This document shows, piece by piece, positions 49,707-59,745 of a DNA stretch of 64,000 bases. Made by a program: the position numbers and the translations under genes. The stretch spans positions 186,001-250,000 of the forward strand of contig NZ_VMDU01000001.1 in assembly GCF_008271465.1 (NCBI RefSeq). Direction: 5' to 3'. The DNA comes from Tabrizicola flagellatus (GTDB lineage: Bacteria > Pseudomonadota > Alphaproteobacteria > Rhodobacterales > Rhodobacteraceae). Each line of letters starts with the position of its first letter. Positions within the stretch are counted from its first letter, which is position 1. Below the pieces are notes generated by a model. That model was given only the letters and a program-made list of their open reading frames with translations, made no database searches and was not told the DNA's origin.

Positions 49707-51815
49707 TCACTCTGCCGCAATCTTGATCACTGGCTCCATCGTCGCCAGAACCTCGGCCGACAGGTGGCACTTGATCTGGTGCCCGTCCGCGAGCATCTGC
49801 ACCGGCGGAACCTCGCGGTCGCAGAGCCCGCCCGGGACCTGGGATTTCCAGCGGCAGCGGGTCTGGAACGGGCAGCCGGGCGGCGGGTTCACCGCCGAGG
49901 GGATGTCGCCCTCCAGCACGATGCGCTTGCGTTCGACCTTGGTGTCGGCAATCGGCACGGCGGACAGAAGCGCCTCGGTATAGGGGTGGTAGGGGGGCGA
50001 GAAGACCTGGTCGGTCGTGCCCATCTCGACCACATGGCCGAGATACATCACCATCACCCGGTCCGAAAGATAGCGCACGATCGACAGGTCGTGGCTGATG
50101 AACAGGAGCGTGGTCTTGTTCTCGCGCTGGATGTCCATCAGGAGATCGGTGACGGCCGCCTGGACCGACACGTCGAGGGCCGAGACGGGCTCATCGGCGA
50201 CAACCACCTTCGCCCCGCCGGCAAAGGCCCGGGCAATGCCCACGCGCTGCTTCTGCCCGCCCGAAAGCTGCCGCGGCATCCGGTCGGCGAAGGCGCGGGG
50301 GAGTTTCACCAGGTCGAGCAGTTCCAGCATCCGCTGGTGGCGCTCGGCGTCGGACTTGCCGAACTTGAAGATCTCCAGCGCCCGGATGATCTGGCGGCCC
50401 ACGGTCATCGAGGGGTTGAGCGTGTCGAAGGGGTTCTGGAACACCATCTGCACCTGGGAGACGGTATCGGTGTTCCGCTTCTGGATCGGGGTGGACTGCA
50501 CGTTTTCGTCGAACAGCATGATCGAGCCCGAGGTCGCGGTTTCCAGCCCCATCAGCACCTTGGCGAAGGTGGACTTGCCGCAGCCCGACTCGCCCACGAT
50601 GGCCAGCGTCTCGCCCTCGCGCGCCTCGAAGGAAAGCGTCTCGTTCGCCTTCACCACCTTCGAGGCCCCGCCGCCGAAGGCGCCGGTCGAGACGTTGTAG
50701 TACTTGCGCAGGTCCTCCATCTTCAGGACGACATCGCCGATGGCGGCCTTTTCCTTCACCGCGCGCTTGGCGGGCGGGGCCGACCAGTCGATTTCCTGCC
50801 AGCGCAGGCAGCGCGTGTCGTGGCGGTCGTCGCCGGGGACATGCGCCATGGGAATGTCGGTCTCGTCGCAGCGGCCCTTCTCGAAATAGTCGCAGCGCGG
50901 GCCGAAGTTGCAGCCCTTGGGCCGCTCGTGGGGCAGGGGAAAGTTGCCGGGGATGCTGATGAGCGGGCGCGCGTTCTTGTCGGCACCGGGCAGCGGGATC
51001 GAACGGAACAGCGCCTGGGTATAGGGGTGGCGCATCTTGTCGAAGACCTCGGTGACGCTGCCGGTCTCGACCGCTTCGCCGGAATACATGACGCAGATCC
51101 GGTCGCAGACATCCATCACCAGCCCGAGGTTGTGGCTGATGAACAGCATCGAGGTGCCGTATTTCCTGCCCAGTTCCTTGACCAGATCGACGATCCCGGC
51201 CTCGACCGTCACGTCAAGCGCGGTGGTGGGTTCGTCGAGGATCAGAAGCGCGGGCTTGGCCATCAGCGCCATCGCGATCACGATGCGCTGTTGCTGGCCG
51301 CCCGACAGCTGGTGGGGGTAGCTGTTGATGATGCGGTCGGGGTCGGGCAGGCGCACGTCGGCGACGATCTGGCGGGCAAGCTTCCAGGCCTCGTCCTTCG
51401 ACATGCCGGAATGCAGCATCGGCACTTCGGCCAGCTGCGCGCCGATCTTCATCGCCGGGTTCAGGCTGGCCATCGGCTCCTGGTAGATCATTGCGATCTC
51501 GCTGCCCCGTATATGGCGCAGCTCCTCGTCGTCCATCTTCGCCAGGTCGCGGCCCTTGAACTTCATCGATCCCGCGACGATCCGGCCGGTCTTGCCAAGC
51601 TCGCGCATGACCGCCAGCGCGACGGTCGATTTTCCGCAGCCGGATTCGCCGACCAGGCCCATCGCCTCGCCCGGCATGACTGTGCAGGAGAAATCCATCA
51701 CCGCAGGAATCTCGCGCAGGCGGGTGAAGAAGGAAATCGACAGATGCTCGATCTCCAGGATCGGCTGCGAGGGGTCCCAGGTGCTGCTGGCGGCGCTGCT
51801 GGCAGAGGCTGTCAT
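49707..51815 (-). CDS. Dual ABC ATPase of peptide/nickel-type importer (fused OppD-OppF)
   Basis: A 702-residue protein with two complete ABC cassettes: first Walker A GLVGESGCGKSTVALAVM, signature LSGGQQQRIVIAMAL; second Walker A AIVGESGCGKSTFAKVLM, signature LSGGQKQRVGIARAF. Each is followed by the oligopeptide-ATPase tail with cysteines (GPRCDYFEKGRC, GCPFQTRCRWKSQVPGGLC). It energises uptake with the two permeases encoded just upstream. Permease and ATPase genes are four bases apart. Confidence 0.95.
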   Translation of the reverse strand: MTASASSAASSTWDPSQPILEIEHLSISFFTRLREIPAVMDFSCTVMPGEAMGLVGESGCGKSTVALAVMRELGKTGRIVAGSMKFKGRDLAKMDDEELRHIRGSEIAMIYQEPMASLNPAMKIGAQLAEVPMLHSGMSKDEAWKLARQIVADVRLPDPDRIINSYPHQLSGGQQQRIVIAMALMAKPALLILDEPTTALDVTVEAGIVDLVKELGRKYGTSMLFISHNLGLVMDVCDRICVMYSGEAVETGSVTEVFDKMRHPYTQALFRSIPLPGADKNARPLISIPGNFPLPHERPKGCNFGPRCDYFEKGRCDETDIPMAHVPGDDRHDTRCLRWQEIDWSAPPAKRAVKEKAAIGDVVLKMEDLRKYYNVSTGAFGGGASKVVKANETLSFEAREGETLAIVGESGCGKSTFAKVLMGLETATSGSIMLFDENVQSTPIQKRNTDTVSQVQMVFQNPFDTLNPSMTVGRQIIRALEIFKFGKSDAERHQRMLELLDLVKLPRAFADRMPRQLSGGQKQRVGIARAFAGGAKVVVADEPVSALDVSVQAAVTDLLMDIQRENKTTLLFISHDLSIVRYLSDRVMVMYLGHVVEMGTTDQVFSPPYHPYTEALLSAVPIADTKVERKRIVLEGDIPSAVNPPPGCPFQTRCRWKSQVPGGLCDREVPPVQMLADGHQIKCHLSAEVLATMEPVIKIAAE

Positions 51816-51819
51816 GGCA

Positions 51820-53229
51820 TCAATCCTTCAGGCTTTCTTCGCGCAACCCGTCGGCCAGGAGGTTCAGGCCGAGGACGAGGCTCATCAGCGCGAGGGCCGG
51901 GGTGACGGCGGGATGGGGGAAGAGGTTCAGAAGCTTGCGCCCGTCGTCGATGGTGGACCCCCAGTCCGGGCTGTCCGGGGAGACGCCAAGGCCGAAGAAG
52001 CCCAGCGTGCCGAGGAGGATCGTGGTGTAGCCGATGCGCAGGCAGAAATCGACGATCAGCGGCCCGCGCGCGTTGGGCAGGATCTCCCACAGCATGATGT
52101 ACCAGGGGCCTTCGCCGCGGGTCTGGCCGGCGGCGACATAGTCGCGCGCCTTGATGTCCATGACGAGGCCGCGGACGATGCGGAACACGCCGGGCGAGTT
52201 CACGAAGACCACCGAGACGAAGACGTTGAGCATGTTCGGCTGCATCGACCAGATGCCCAGCGGGTCGCGGTTGAAGGCAAGGCCGGAATAGGCCCAGAGG
52301 CCGATCAGCAGCGTCAGGCCGACATAGATGTTGCGCTTGGTCGGGTCGGTGTAGAAGCGGCTGTTGAACAGGACCGTCAGGAAGATGATCGGGAAGATGA
52401 ACAACAGCGCCGCCAGCACCACCGGGATGCCGGTGTTGCGGATCTCGGGCGTGACCAGAAGGTAGAACAGCAGGATCACCGGGAAGGCGAGGACCAGGTT
52501 GGCGAGGAACGAGATGACGGTGTCCAGCCGGCCGCCGAAATAGCCGGCAGGCAGGCCGAGCGTGATCCCGACCATGAAGGCGAAGAGCGTCGCGGCCGGG
52601 GCGATCTTCAGCACCTCGCGCGCGCCCATGACCATCCGGCTGAAAACGTCGCGGGCCAGGTGGTCGCCTCCCAGAAGATACCAGCCATAGGCGCTGTCGG
52701 GCGCAGCGATCCCGGGGGGCTTGTTCTTCAGGCCCGAAAGCTGGGCGAAGGCGTCATGGGTGACGATCACGTCGGCAAAGATCGCGGTGAAGACCCAGAA
52801 CATCACGATTGCGAAGCCGATCATGCCCACAGTGCTGTCGAAAAGCTTGCCGTAGAGCCCGAGCCTGCGGCGAAAGCGCAGCGACAGGACGAAGGTCGCG
52901 GCCAGCGCCGCCCAGACCGGCCAGAACCGCACCGCCATGGCGCCGAGGATCCCGGCCTCGACCGGCGAGGGCATGACGGCGCCGGCCGCCAGCATGAAGA
53001 AGATCGCTGCGACGGCCGCGAAGAAGCTGTAGCGGATTCCGAGCGAGGCGAAATCGCCGGGCGAGCGGGCTGCGATCGTGCCGTCGGCGGACGGCAGGCG
53101 TGGCCCGTCGAGCCCGGCGAGGACGAACAGGAGCTTGGCCACTAGGCCAAGCGCCAGCGCGAGGAGGGCGATCTGCAACAGCGGCAGAAGCAGGGTGCCT
53201 GCGGTTCCGGTCCAGGTCAGCTGATCCAT
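51820..53229 (-). CDS. ABC transporter permease, OppC/DppC-like, with long N-terminal extension
   Basis: A 469-residue permease with the core inner-membrane BPD domain in the C-terminal 250 residues (GITLGLPAGYFGGRLDTVIS, FVNSPGVFRIVRGLVMDIKA, EILPNARGPLIVDFCLRIGY). OppC proteins are typically about 300 residues; the first 180 residues here add extra membrane helices and a linker, a form found in some alphaproteobacterial systems. It follows the OppB-like gene by 13 bases and precedes the dual ATPase. Confidence 0.92.
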   Translation of the reverse strand: MDQLTWTGTAGTLLLPLLQIALLALALGLVAKLLFVLAGLDGPRLPSADGTIAARSPGDFASLGIRYSFFAAVAAIFFMLAAGAVMPSPVEAGILGAMAVRFWPVWAALAATFVLSLRFRRRLGLYGKLFDSTVGMIGFAIVMFWVFTAIFADVIVTHDAFAQLSGLKNKPPGIAAPDSAYGWYLLGGDHLARDVFSRMVMGAREVLKIAPAATLFAFMVGITLGLPAGYFGGRLDTVISFLANLVLAFPVILLFYLLVTPEIRNTGIPVVLAALLFIFPIIFLTVLFNSRFYTDPTKRNIYVGLTLLIGLWAYSGLAFNRDPLGIWSMQPNMLNVFVSVVFVNSPGVFRIVRGLVMDIKARDYVAAGQTRGEGPWYIMLWEILPNARGPLIVDFCLRIGYTTILLGTLGFFGLGVSPDSPDWGSTIDDGRKLLNLFPHPAVTPALALMSLVLGLNLLADGLREESLKD

Positions 53230-53242
53230 GATGCGCTCTCCC

Positions 53243-54331
53243 TCAGGCCAGCCGGATACGGGGATTCAGGAAGACATAGCCGATGTCCGAGATCAGCTGC
53301 GTCAGAAGGACGACGACCACCGCCACGACCGAACAGGCCAGCAGCAGCGGGATGTCGTTGTTCGAGGCCGCCTGCACCAGCGTCCAGCCGAAGCCCTTGT
53401 AGTTGAACAGGCTTTCCACGATCACGACCCCGTTCAGCAGCCAGGGGAACTGCAGCATGATGACTGTGAAGGGCGCGATCAGCGCGTTCCTCAGCGCGTG
53501 CTTCAGCACCACGTTGCGGAAGGTCACGCCTTTCAGACGGGCGGTGCGGATGTATTGCTGCGTCATCACCTCGGTCATCGAGGCGCGGGTCATCCGCGCG
53601 ATGTAGCCGATGCCGTAAAGCGCGATGGTCATCACCGGCAGGGTGAAGTTCCAGAAGGTGATGTCATCCATCGCCGAGGTGGCCGAGGCGAGGAACAGGG
53701 TCTTGTTCGGCTCGATCAGCCCGTAGCTGGCGAGAAGCGGCGAGATCCCGGTGGAGGCCGTGGCGAACAGCGCGACGAGGATCACGCCCGAGACATATTC
53801 CGGCGTCGCGGTGGTGGCGATCGAGAAGGTGGAAAGCGTCCGGTCGGTCGCCGAGCCTTCGCGCATCCCCGACAGCACGCCCAGAAGCAGCGACGTCGGC
53901 ACCATCACCAGCATCACCGCCAGCATCAGCCAGCCGGTGGCCGCCAGCTTTTCGCCCAGCGACGCGGCGACGGGCGACTTGAAGAAGGTGGAATACCCCC
54001 AGTTGCCCTGGAGGATGCCGCAGAAACGGGGTGCGGCAGCAGCATCCTCGCCGATCTGGAAGCAGCGGCCGCGCGACTGGCCCTTCTCGTCGGTATAGGT
54101 CCAGCCCGGCACCACGCCCAGCCACTGGCCATAGCGCAAGAAGACCGACCCGGAATGGCCGTTCTTCACGATCCAGTCGGCGACCGCCTCGTCGGTCATG
54201 CGCACGGACCCCTCGGTCCGGGCCAGCTTTTCCAGGTTGGGCGGCAGGTTGGTCAGGTAGAAGACCACGAAGGTCAGGGCGATGGCGGTCAGGAGCATGA
54301 CTCCCAGACGCCGGAGCACGAACAGTCCCAT
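53243..54331 (-). CDS. ABC transporter permease, OppB/DppB-like
   Basis: A 362-residue permease starting MGLFVLRRLGVMLLTAIALT, the OppB N-terminus, with a periplasmic insertion at about residues 35-125 and the transport core (LAVMLVMVPTSLLLGVLSGM, YIARMTRASMTEVMTQQYIR, TVIMLQFPWLLNGVVIVESL). It forms the translocation pore with the OppC-like gene. Separated from the upstream binding-protein gene by 79 bases containing a strong hairpin. Confidence 0.94.
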   Translation of the reverse strand: MGLFVLRRLGVMLLTAIALTFVVFYLTNLPPNLEKLARTEGSVRMTDEAVADWIVKNGHSGSVFLRYGQWLGVVPGWTYTDEKGQSRGRCFQIGEDAAAAPRFCGILQGNWGYSTFFKSPVAASLGEKLAATGWLMLAVMLVMVPTSLLLGVLSGMREGSATDRTLSTFSIATTATPEYVSGVILVALFATASTGISPLLASYGLIEPNKTLFLASATSAMDDITFWNFTLPVMTIALYGIGYIARMTRASMTEVMTQQYIRTARLKGVTFRNVVLKHALRNALIAPFTVIMLQFPWLLNGVVIVESLFNYKGFGWTLVQAASNNDIPLLLACSVVAVVVVLLTQLISDIGYVFLNPRIRLA

Positions 54332-54360
54332 GCCGGTCCCCTTTGGTTATGCTTTTTGGG

Positions 54361-54383
54361 AGGGGCGCGAGTGTCGCGCCCCT
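54361..54383 (-). terminator. Intercistronic hairpin after the binding-protein gene
   Basis: Perfect 10-bp stem AGGGGCGCGA/TCGCGCCCCT with a three-base loop, 28 bases beyond the binding-protein stop and upstream of the OppB-like start. As no long U-tract follows, it more likely protects the binding-protein mRNA or attenuates read-through than ends transcription. Confidence 0.6.
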
Positions 54384-54410
54384 GTCCGTCGTTTCAACCC
54401 CTTCGGTCGA

Positions 54411-56048
54411 TCAGGCCATCGACCACTTGTAGTGGTGATGCTCGAAGGCCGGGTGATGGGCTAGCCCGAGGAAGCCTTCCTTGTGGTGGCTGAACAGCGA
54501 CCGCGAGAACGGGTTGATGATGTAGCCTTCCTCTTGCAGGATCGTGCCCATCTTGGCCGCCAGTTCCCGCCGCTTGTCGGCGTCGGCGATGGACAGGGCC
54601 TGTGCCATCAGCGCGTCGAACTCGGGGTTCGCCATGCCGGTTTCGTTCCACGAGCCGGTCGAGGTGTAGGCGAGGCTCATGTTCTGCACGGCGAGCGGCC
54701 GGTGGTTCCAGGTCGTGGACGAGAAGGGATACTTCTGCCAGTCGTTCCAGAAGGTCGAGCCCGGCATGACCGTGTGCTTGATGTTCATGCCCGCGTCCTT
54801 GAGCTGGGCCTGCACCGCAGCCGTGGTCGCGGCTTCCCAGCCGTCATCCAGCGAGATCACCTCGAACTCGGCATCCTTGAGGCCAGCCGCTTCCAGCGCA
54901 GGCATCAGCCCGGCCGGGTTTATCGTCTGCTTCGGAAGCTCGGGATATTCCGGGTGGATCGGGAACATGTGGTGGTTCTCGCCCGTCGCGCCGAGGTTGT
55001 TGTAGCCCAGTTCCAGCACCACCTTCGGATCGACCGCCAGCTGGATCGCCGAGCGGACCGCCTTGTCCTTGTAGAGGTCCGAAGTGGCCGAGTTCATCCG
55101 CACCACGATGGTCGAGGCGGTGACGAGTTCCTCCTTCACCAGGCCCATGCCGTCGAGGATGTCGATGTATTCGCCCACCGATTCATAGTTCGCGTCCACC
55201 TCGTCCGAGGAGAACAGCGCGACCATCGCAGCAGGGTCGGTGCCGAAGTCGATGTAGTGGATCTCGTCCAGGGGCGCGGTGCCGCCCCACCAGGTGTGAT
55301 TCGGAGCGCGCACGAGGATCGCGCGCTGGCCGACGGAGACCTCCTGCGGGACATAGGGCCCGGTGCCGATCGGGTTGGTGGAGGGGTCCTGGCCGTCCTG
55401 GAACGAGGAATGGACCACGGCGGCCGGGTAGTCGGCGAGGTTCGGCACCACGGCGATGTCCGAGGCGGTCAGGTTAAGCTGCACCGTCATGTCGTCCACC
55501 TTGACCACGGCGCCGTCGCGCAGGGTCTTGGTGTCGGGGTTGACGAGGCCAGGGAAGCGCGAGGCCATCGCGTTGCCCTCGACGTTGCCGTCGGTCCAGC
55601 GGGCGAAGTTGCGCACCACGTCATCGGCAGTGAAGGGGTCGCCGTTGTTCCAGGTCACGCCGGGGCGGACCTTCAGCGTGTACTGGGTCGCGTCCTCGTT
55701 GGCTTCCCAGCTTTCCAGAAGCCGGCCCTCGAACGAGCCGTCGTTGTTGTACTGGATCAGGTATTCCAGCCAGCCGCGATAGATGTTGGCGATCTGCGGC
55801 CAGTCGGCCAGACGAGGGTCCTTGGTGCCCTTCACTTCCATCGCCACCCGGATCTTGCCGCCGACCTTGGCCTCCTGCGCCTGTGCCGGTGCGGGCATGC
55901 CGATCAGGCCATACGCCGCCGCCGCCGACACGCCCAGCGCCGTGGTGCGGGTCAGGAACTCGCGGCGGCTGAGCTTGCCCTCGGCATATTCGCCGGCATA
56001 CATCCGCGCGGCCGGATGCAGGTCGCGCTCGCTGTTGAAGTCCTTCAT
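54411..56048 (-). CDS. ABC transporter substrate-binding protein, family 5, Tat-exported
   Basis: A 545-residue periplasmic solute-binding protein of the oligopeptide/nickel class (SBP_bac_5). It has a twin-arginine signal ([22 protein letters not shown] at 28-29), then [40 protein letters not shown] and [20 protein letters not shown]. Export by Tat means the protein folds in the cytoplasm first. Two ATGs (56051, 56048) are possible; GGGAG spacing favours the second. First gene of the importer operon. The ligand is not evident. Confidence 0.93.
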   Translation of the reverse strand: MKDFNSERDLHPAARMYAGEYAEGKLSRREFLTRTTALGVSAAAAYGLIGMPAPAQAQEAKVGGKIRVAMEVKGTKDPRLADWPQIANIYRGWLEYLIQYNNDGSFEGRLLESWEANEDATQYTLKVRPGVTWNNGDPFTADDVVRNFARWTDGNVEGNAMASRFPGLVNPDTKTLRDGAVVKVDDMTVQLNLTASDIAVVPNLADYPAAVVHSSFQDGQDPSTNPIGTGPYVPQEVSVGQRAILVRAPNHTWWGGTAPLDEIHYIDFGTDPAAMVALFSSDEVDANYESVGEYIDILDGMGLVKEELVTASTIVVRMNSATSDLYKDKAVRSAIQLAVDPKVVLELGYNNLGATGENHHMFPIHPEYPELPKQTINPAGLMPALEAAGLKDAEFEVISLDDGWEAATTAAVQAQLKDAGMNIKHTVMPGSTFWNDWQKYPFSSTTWNHRPLAVQNMSLAYTSTGSWNETGMANPEFDALMAQALSIADADKRRELAAKMGTILQEEGYIINPFSRSLFSHHKEGFLGLAHHPAFEHHHYKWSMA

Positions 56049-56203
56049 CATCGTCTCCCTGTGAGTTTTTCTTTGCTTGCGGTGGTGTCGCCACCCCTCT
56101 GGATCCGCCCTGACCGCGATCAGCGGTCCAGATCGACCGTCCAGACGACTGCACACCCCTTGCCCGCATTGCGCATCTTTTTCGGCAATCCGTCAACGAC
56201 TGC

Positions 56204-56246
56204 TTTCGACCAATGATATCGCATTTGCGACATTGGGTGGTCGAAA
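56204..56246. promoter_or_regulatory. 43-bp nested dyad upstream of the ABC operon
   Basis: Outer perfect arms TTTCGACCA (56204-56212) and TGGTCGAAA (56238-56246), with inner dyads CCAATG/CATTGG and TCGC-ATTT-GCGA. It lies 156 bases upstream of the binding-protein start and 26 bases beyond the AraC gene stop. An AraC-regulator operator or an operon-internal hairpin are both possible. Confidence 0.5.
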
Positions 56247-56272
56247 ACAGACTGTGGACTGTCGCGATCGGA

Positions 56273-57073
56273 TCACCCCGCGCGGCGGAAGGCGGTGGGG
56301 GACTTTCCGGTCACATGCTGGAAGGCGCGGGTAAAGTAGGCGGGCGAGTTGAAGCCCAGCTGTTCGGCGATCCGGCCCACGGGAATTCGGGTTTCCGCCA
56401 GGAGCTTGCGCGCCTCGAAGATACGCCGGTCCTGCAGGAGGGCCGAGGCCGGGCGCCCGCAGGCGGCGTTGCAGCAACGCGTCAGATGGGTGGGCGTGAC
56501 GCCCAGCGCGGCGGCGAAATCGGCGACGTTCATGCCGGTGCGGAAGTTCCGTTCCAGAAGCGCGGTATAGCGCGCCACCAGCCGCCGCGTCGCGTCCTGG
56601 CGCGGCGCCTCGAGCGGGTCGGCCTTGCGCACCTGGCGTTCCAGCCAGACGCCCAGAAGGCCGACATAGGCCTCGGTCGCGCGGTCATGGGCGGGCGTGT
56701 CGCTTTCCAGCTCGCGCAGAATCGAATCAAGCAGGACGTTCACTTCCTGCTGGGCATGGACCTCGCGGATCCGCAGGTGCTGCGGCGTCTTGGGCAGGAC
56801 CACCTTCGGATCGCGGCCGAAGAAGACGGCGGTGCCGAAAACCTGGGGGCCCGCCTCGAAGCCGTGCATGACCCCCGCGGGGATGAAGATCGCATTATGT
56901 GCCGTGTAGCCGCGCGTCACCCCCGAGATCGTGATGCGGCCCTGGCCTTTGGTGAACCACAGCAGGCAGGGCTCCGAAAGCGACCGCATCGCCTCGACCC
57001 GCCAGCGGCCACCGGAGGCCAGGCGTGGAATGGCGACGAGACGCAGTTGCGAGGCAGGCGTGGCGATGGGCAT
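56273..57073 (-). CDS. AraC-family transcriptional regulator
   Basis: A 266-residue AraC protein with an N-terminal cupin-like sensing domain (TKGQGRITISGVTRGYTAHN, FIPAGVMHGFEAGPQVFG) and a C-terminal double HTH (MNVADFAAALGVTPTHLTRC, then IPVGRIAEQLGFNSPAYFTR and FQHVTGKSPTAFRR). The start MPIATPASQLRLVAIP at 57073 is chosen over distant upstream starts that lack family sequence. It is upstream of and co-directional with the ABC importer, its probable target. Confidence 0.92.
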   Translation of the reverse strand: MPIATPASQLRLVAIPRLASGGRWRVEAMRSLSEPCLLWFTKGQGRITISGVTRGYTAHNAIFIPAGVMHGFEAGPQVFGTAVFFGRDPKVVLPKTPQHLRIREVHAQQEVNVLLDSILRELESDTPAHDRATEAYVGLLGVWLERQVRKADPLEAPRQDATRRLVARYTALLERNFRTGMNVADFAAALGVTPTHLTRCCNAACGRPASALLQDRRIFEARKLLAETRIPVGRIAEQLGFNSPAYFTRAFQHVTGKSPTAFRRAG

Positions 57074-57202
57074 TTTCGCTCGGATCCCGTGGCAGAGGCA
57101 GCGTTGAACGCAGTTAATCAGGCCCCGGCCCGCAACCCAAGAGATTTTCCGGGGTCCGGCCCTGACTTGTCCACGGATGTTCCATTTTCCTGTGTAAAAG
57201 GC

Positions 57203-57211
57203 TGTGGATAA
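57203..57211. promoter_or_regulatory. DnaA box upstream of the AraC gene
   Basis: TGTGGATAA is the exact reverse complement of the DnaA consensus TTATCCACA. It lies 130 bases upstream of the AraC start, in the gap before miaA. The biological role is uncertain. Confidence 0.4.
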
Positions 57212-57248
57212 GTGGAAAGTTCCGATAACTTGTGCGGCCAACCCCATG

Positions 57249-58154
57249 TCAGGGAAGGGAAACCTGCCGCCAGTCCTTCATGTTCGATCTGAACCAGGTC
57301 CGCTGCCGCTTGGCATATTGCCGGCTGGCCAGCGTGGCGGCCTGGGTGGCCTCGTCCAGCGTCGTTTCCCCGCGCAGATGGGCGATCAGTTCCGGCCCGC
57401 CGATCGCCTTTGCGGAGGGGCGTCGCGGGTCCCAGTCCGCCAGGTTCGCCCGCGCCTCATCAAGCGCGCCTTCGGTTAGCATCTGGTGAAAGCGCCGGTC
57501 GATCCGGGCGTTCAGCCAGGGAACCTCGGGCACGAGGACCAGGGCCTCGGCGCGTTCGAGCGGCAGGAAAGGCGCGGGCGTGTCCGCCTGCCAGGCGGCA
57601 AGGCCCCGCCCGGTGGCGCGCAGCACCTCCCAGGCGCGCTGGACGCGGACGGGGTTCTGGCGGTCGATCCGCGCGGCGGTCTCTGGGTCTAGCTCGGCCA
57701 GAAGCCCCTCGTGCCCCTCGGCGGCGCGGCGGGCATCGGCTTCGGCGCGGATCTCGGGCGGGACCTCGGGCACCTCGGCCAGCCCGCGGGTGAGGGCGTT
57801 GAAGTTGAGACCCGTCCCCCCGACGATCACGACCGGGCGGTCGAGGAGGGGCGCTACATCGCGCAGCCAGTGACCCACGGAATAGGGCGCGTCGTGCGGG
57901 ACGTGGCCATAGAGCGCATGGGGCAGGGCGGCCTCGTCGGCGGGCGAGGGGCGGGCGGTCAGGATGCGCCAGTTGGCATAGACCTGAAGGGCATCTGCGT
58001 TGACGATCAGGCGGTTGTCGCGCGCGGCAAGCTCCATCGCCAGGGCCGACTTGCCGCTGGCCGTGGGACCGGCGATCAGGACCGGCGCCTCGCGCGATAT
58101 GCTGGCGGTCTGCACTTGGAAACCCCGGTTGAACCTGCCGCGGTTTTGCGACAT
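57249..58154 (-). CDS. miaA: tRNA dimethylallyltransferase
   Basis: Adds a dimethylallyl group to A37 of tRNAs that read UNN codons. The 301-residue enzyme has the P-loop [20 protein letters not shown], the DxxQVY segment [14 protein letters not shown], the [20 protein letters not shown] motif and the C-terminal [11 protein letters not shown] motif. The start at 58154 ([13 protein letters not shown]) is used; an upstream start at 58232 would overlap the divergent pyrH. Divergent from pyrH with a 43-base gap. Confidence 0.94.
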   Translation of the reverse strand: MSQNRGRFNRGFQVQTASISREAPVLIAGPTASGKSALAMELAARDNRLIVNADALQVYANWRILTARPSPADEAALPHALYGHVPHDAPYSVGHWLRDVAPLLDRPVVIVGGTGLNFNALTRGLAEVPEVPPEIRAEADARRAAEGHEGLLAELDPETAARIDRQNPVRVQRAWEVLRATGRGLAAWQADTPAPFLPLERAEALVLVPEVPWLNARIDRRFHQMLTEGALDEARANLADWDPRRPSAKAIGGPELIAHLRGETTLDEATQAATLASRQYAKRQRTWFRSNMKDWRQVSLP

Positions 58155-58197
58155 TTTGCGGCCCAGTCCAAACAAGAAAACGATATGCAGGGGTCCC

Positions 58198-58920
58198 ATG
58201 GCGGAGACAGCCACCAGATACAGCCGCGTCATGCTGAAGATTTCCGGCGAGGCGCTGATGGGGGACCAGGGTTATGGCCTGCATCCGCCGACCGTGGCGC
58301 GCATTGCCGAAGAGGTGAAATCGGTCCGCGACCTCGGCGTCGAGATCTGCATGGTGATCGGCGGCGGCAACATCTTTCGCGGCTTGCAGGGCAGCGCACA
58401 GGGGATGGAACGGACGACGGCGGACTACATGGGGATGCTGGCCACCGTGATGAACGCGCTGGCCATGCAGTCGGCGCTGGAGGCGATCGGGGTCTTCACC
58501 CGCGTCATCTCGGCCATCCCGATGGATCAGGTCTGCGAGCCCTACATCCGCCGCCGCGCGGTGCGGCACCTGGAGAAGAAGCGGGTCTGCATCTTCGCCG
58601 CCGGCACCGGGAACCCCTATTTCACCACCGACACGGCGGCGACGCTGCGGGCCTCCGAGATGGCCTGTCAGGCGATCTTCAAGGGAACGAAGGTGGACGG
58701 GGTCTATGACAAGGACCCCAAGAAGCATGCCGACGCGAAACGCTATGAGCATGTGACCTACGACGAGGTGCTGGAAAAGCATCTGGGCGTGATGGACGCG
58801 ACCGCGATCGCGCTGGCACGCGACAATGCGCTGCCGATCATCGTCTTCAGCCTGGACGAGCCCGGCGGGTTCCGGGGAATCCTGGCGGGGCAGGGGACCT
58901 ATACCCGCGTCGAGGGCTAA
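58198..58920 (+). CDS. pyrH: UMP kinase
   Basis: Phosphorylates UMP to UDP; hexameric amino-acid-kinase fold. The 240-residue protein has [20 protein letters not shown], the ATP/UMP site [28 protein letters not shown], and [20 protein letters not shown]. The start [17 protein letters not shown] at 58198 follows GGGG. It begins the conserved pyrH-frr-uppS-cdsA-dxr-rseP block, although a 236-base gap with possible promoter elements separates it from frr. Confidence 0.97.
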   Translation: MAETATRYSRVMLKISGEALMGDQGYGLHPPTVARIAEEVKSVRDLGVEICMVIGGGNIFRGLQGSAQGMERTTADYMGMLATVMNALAMQSALEAIGVFTRVISAIPMDQVCEPYIRRRAVRHLEKKRVCIFAAGTGNPYFTTDTAATLRASEMACQAIFKGTKVDGVYDKDPKKHADAKRYEHVTYDEVLEKHLGVMDATAIALARDNALPIIVFSLDEPGGFRGILAGQGTYTRVEG

Positions 58921-59156
58921 GCCCTTGCGGACGCAGCGTTAAACCGGCGGGTTAACGGAAAGTGTAGCGTCTGGCATCCGTCTGGCATGCGTCGGCTTTG
59001 CGTCGGGCACGGGGCGGGCGGGGCCGGCGTTAACCATGTCCGGCGAGCAGCCCTGCGGTCGGGCGGGCGCTTGGGCCTATACCCGGCCCGCGCGGCTCTG
59101 CTATAGAGCGCCAGATCGCGGGTGGGGCAGCCCGCAGGGAAGTGAAGGAGCAGCCG

Positions 59157-59723
59157 ATGGCTCATGAAGAGATCGAGATCGACACCGACGACCTCCAGCG
59201 CCGGATGGACGGCGCGATGGCGGCGCTGAAGACGGAATTCGCCTCGCTGAGAACCGGCCGCGCCTCGGCCTCGATCGTCGAGCCGATCCAGGTGGAGGCC
59301 TATGGCCAGATGACGCCGATCAACCAGCTGGGCACGGTCAACGTGCCCGAGCCGCGGATGGTGGTCATCAACGTCTGGGACAAGGCGATGGTCGGCAAGG
59401 TCGAGAAGGCGATCCGCGAGTCAGGGATAGGGATCAACCCGGTCACCGACGGCCCGCTGATCCGCCTGCCGATCCCGGAACTGAACGAGGAGCGCCGCCG
59501 CGAATTGACCAAAGTTGCCGCGCAATATGCCGAGCAGGCCAAGGTCGCGATTCGCAACGTGCGGCGCGACGGGATGGACCAGATCAAGAAGGCGAAGGCG
59601 CAGGGCATGAGCGAGGACGACCAGAAATTCTGGGCCGACACGGTGCAGGAGCTGACGGACAAGGCGATCGCTGCCGTGGACAAGGCGCTGGAAGCCAAGC
59701 AGGCGGAGATCATGCAGGTCTGA
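59157..59723 (+). CDS. frr: Ribosome-recycling factor
   Basis: Splits post-termination ribosomes with EF-G. The 188-residue protein has the coiled-coil/hinge hallmarks: [20 protein letters not shown] at the start, [40 protein letters not shown] and [20 protein letters not shown]. The ATG at 59157 has an ideal AAGGAG six bases upstream; a GTG at 59142 lies in front of it and is rejected. CTATAGAG near 59100 could be its -10. Confidence 0.97.
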   Translation: MAHEEIEIDTDDLQRRMDGAMAALKTEFASLRTGRASASIVEPIQVEAYGQMTPINQLGTVNVPEPRMVVINVWDKAMVGKVEKAIRESGIGINPVTDGPLIRLPIPELNEERRRELTKVAAQYAEQAKVAIRNVRRDGMDQIKKAKAQGMSEDDQKFWADTVQELTDKAIAAVDKALEAKQAEIMQV

Positions 59724-59745
59724 CCTGCGGGCGGAGGGGCGGCGA

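Noticed and set aside
58935-58960. CtrA site upstream of frr (TTAA pair)
   Set aside because: The spacing between the two TTAA halves is nine bases, not the required seven.
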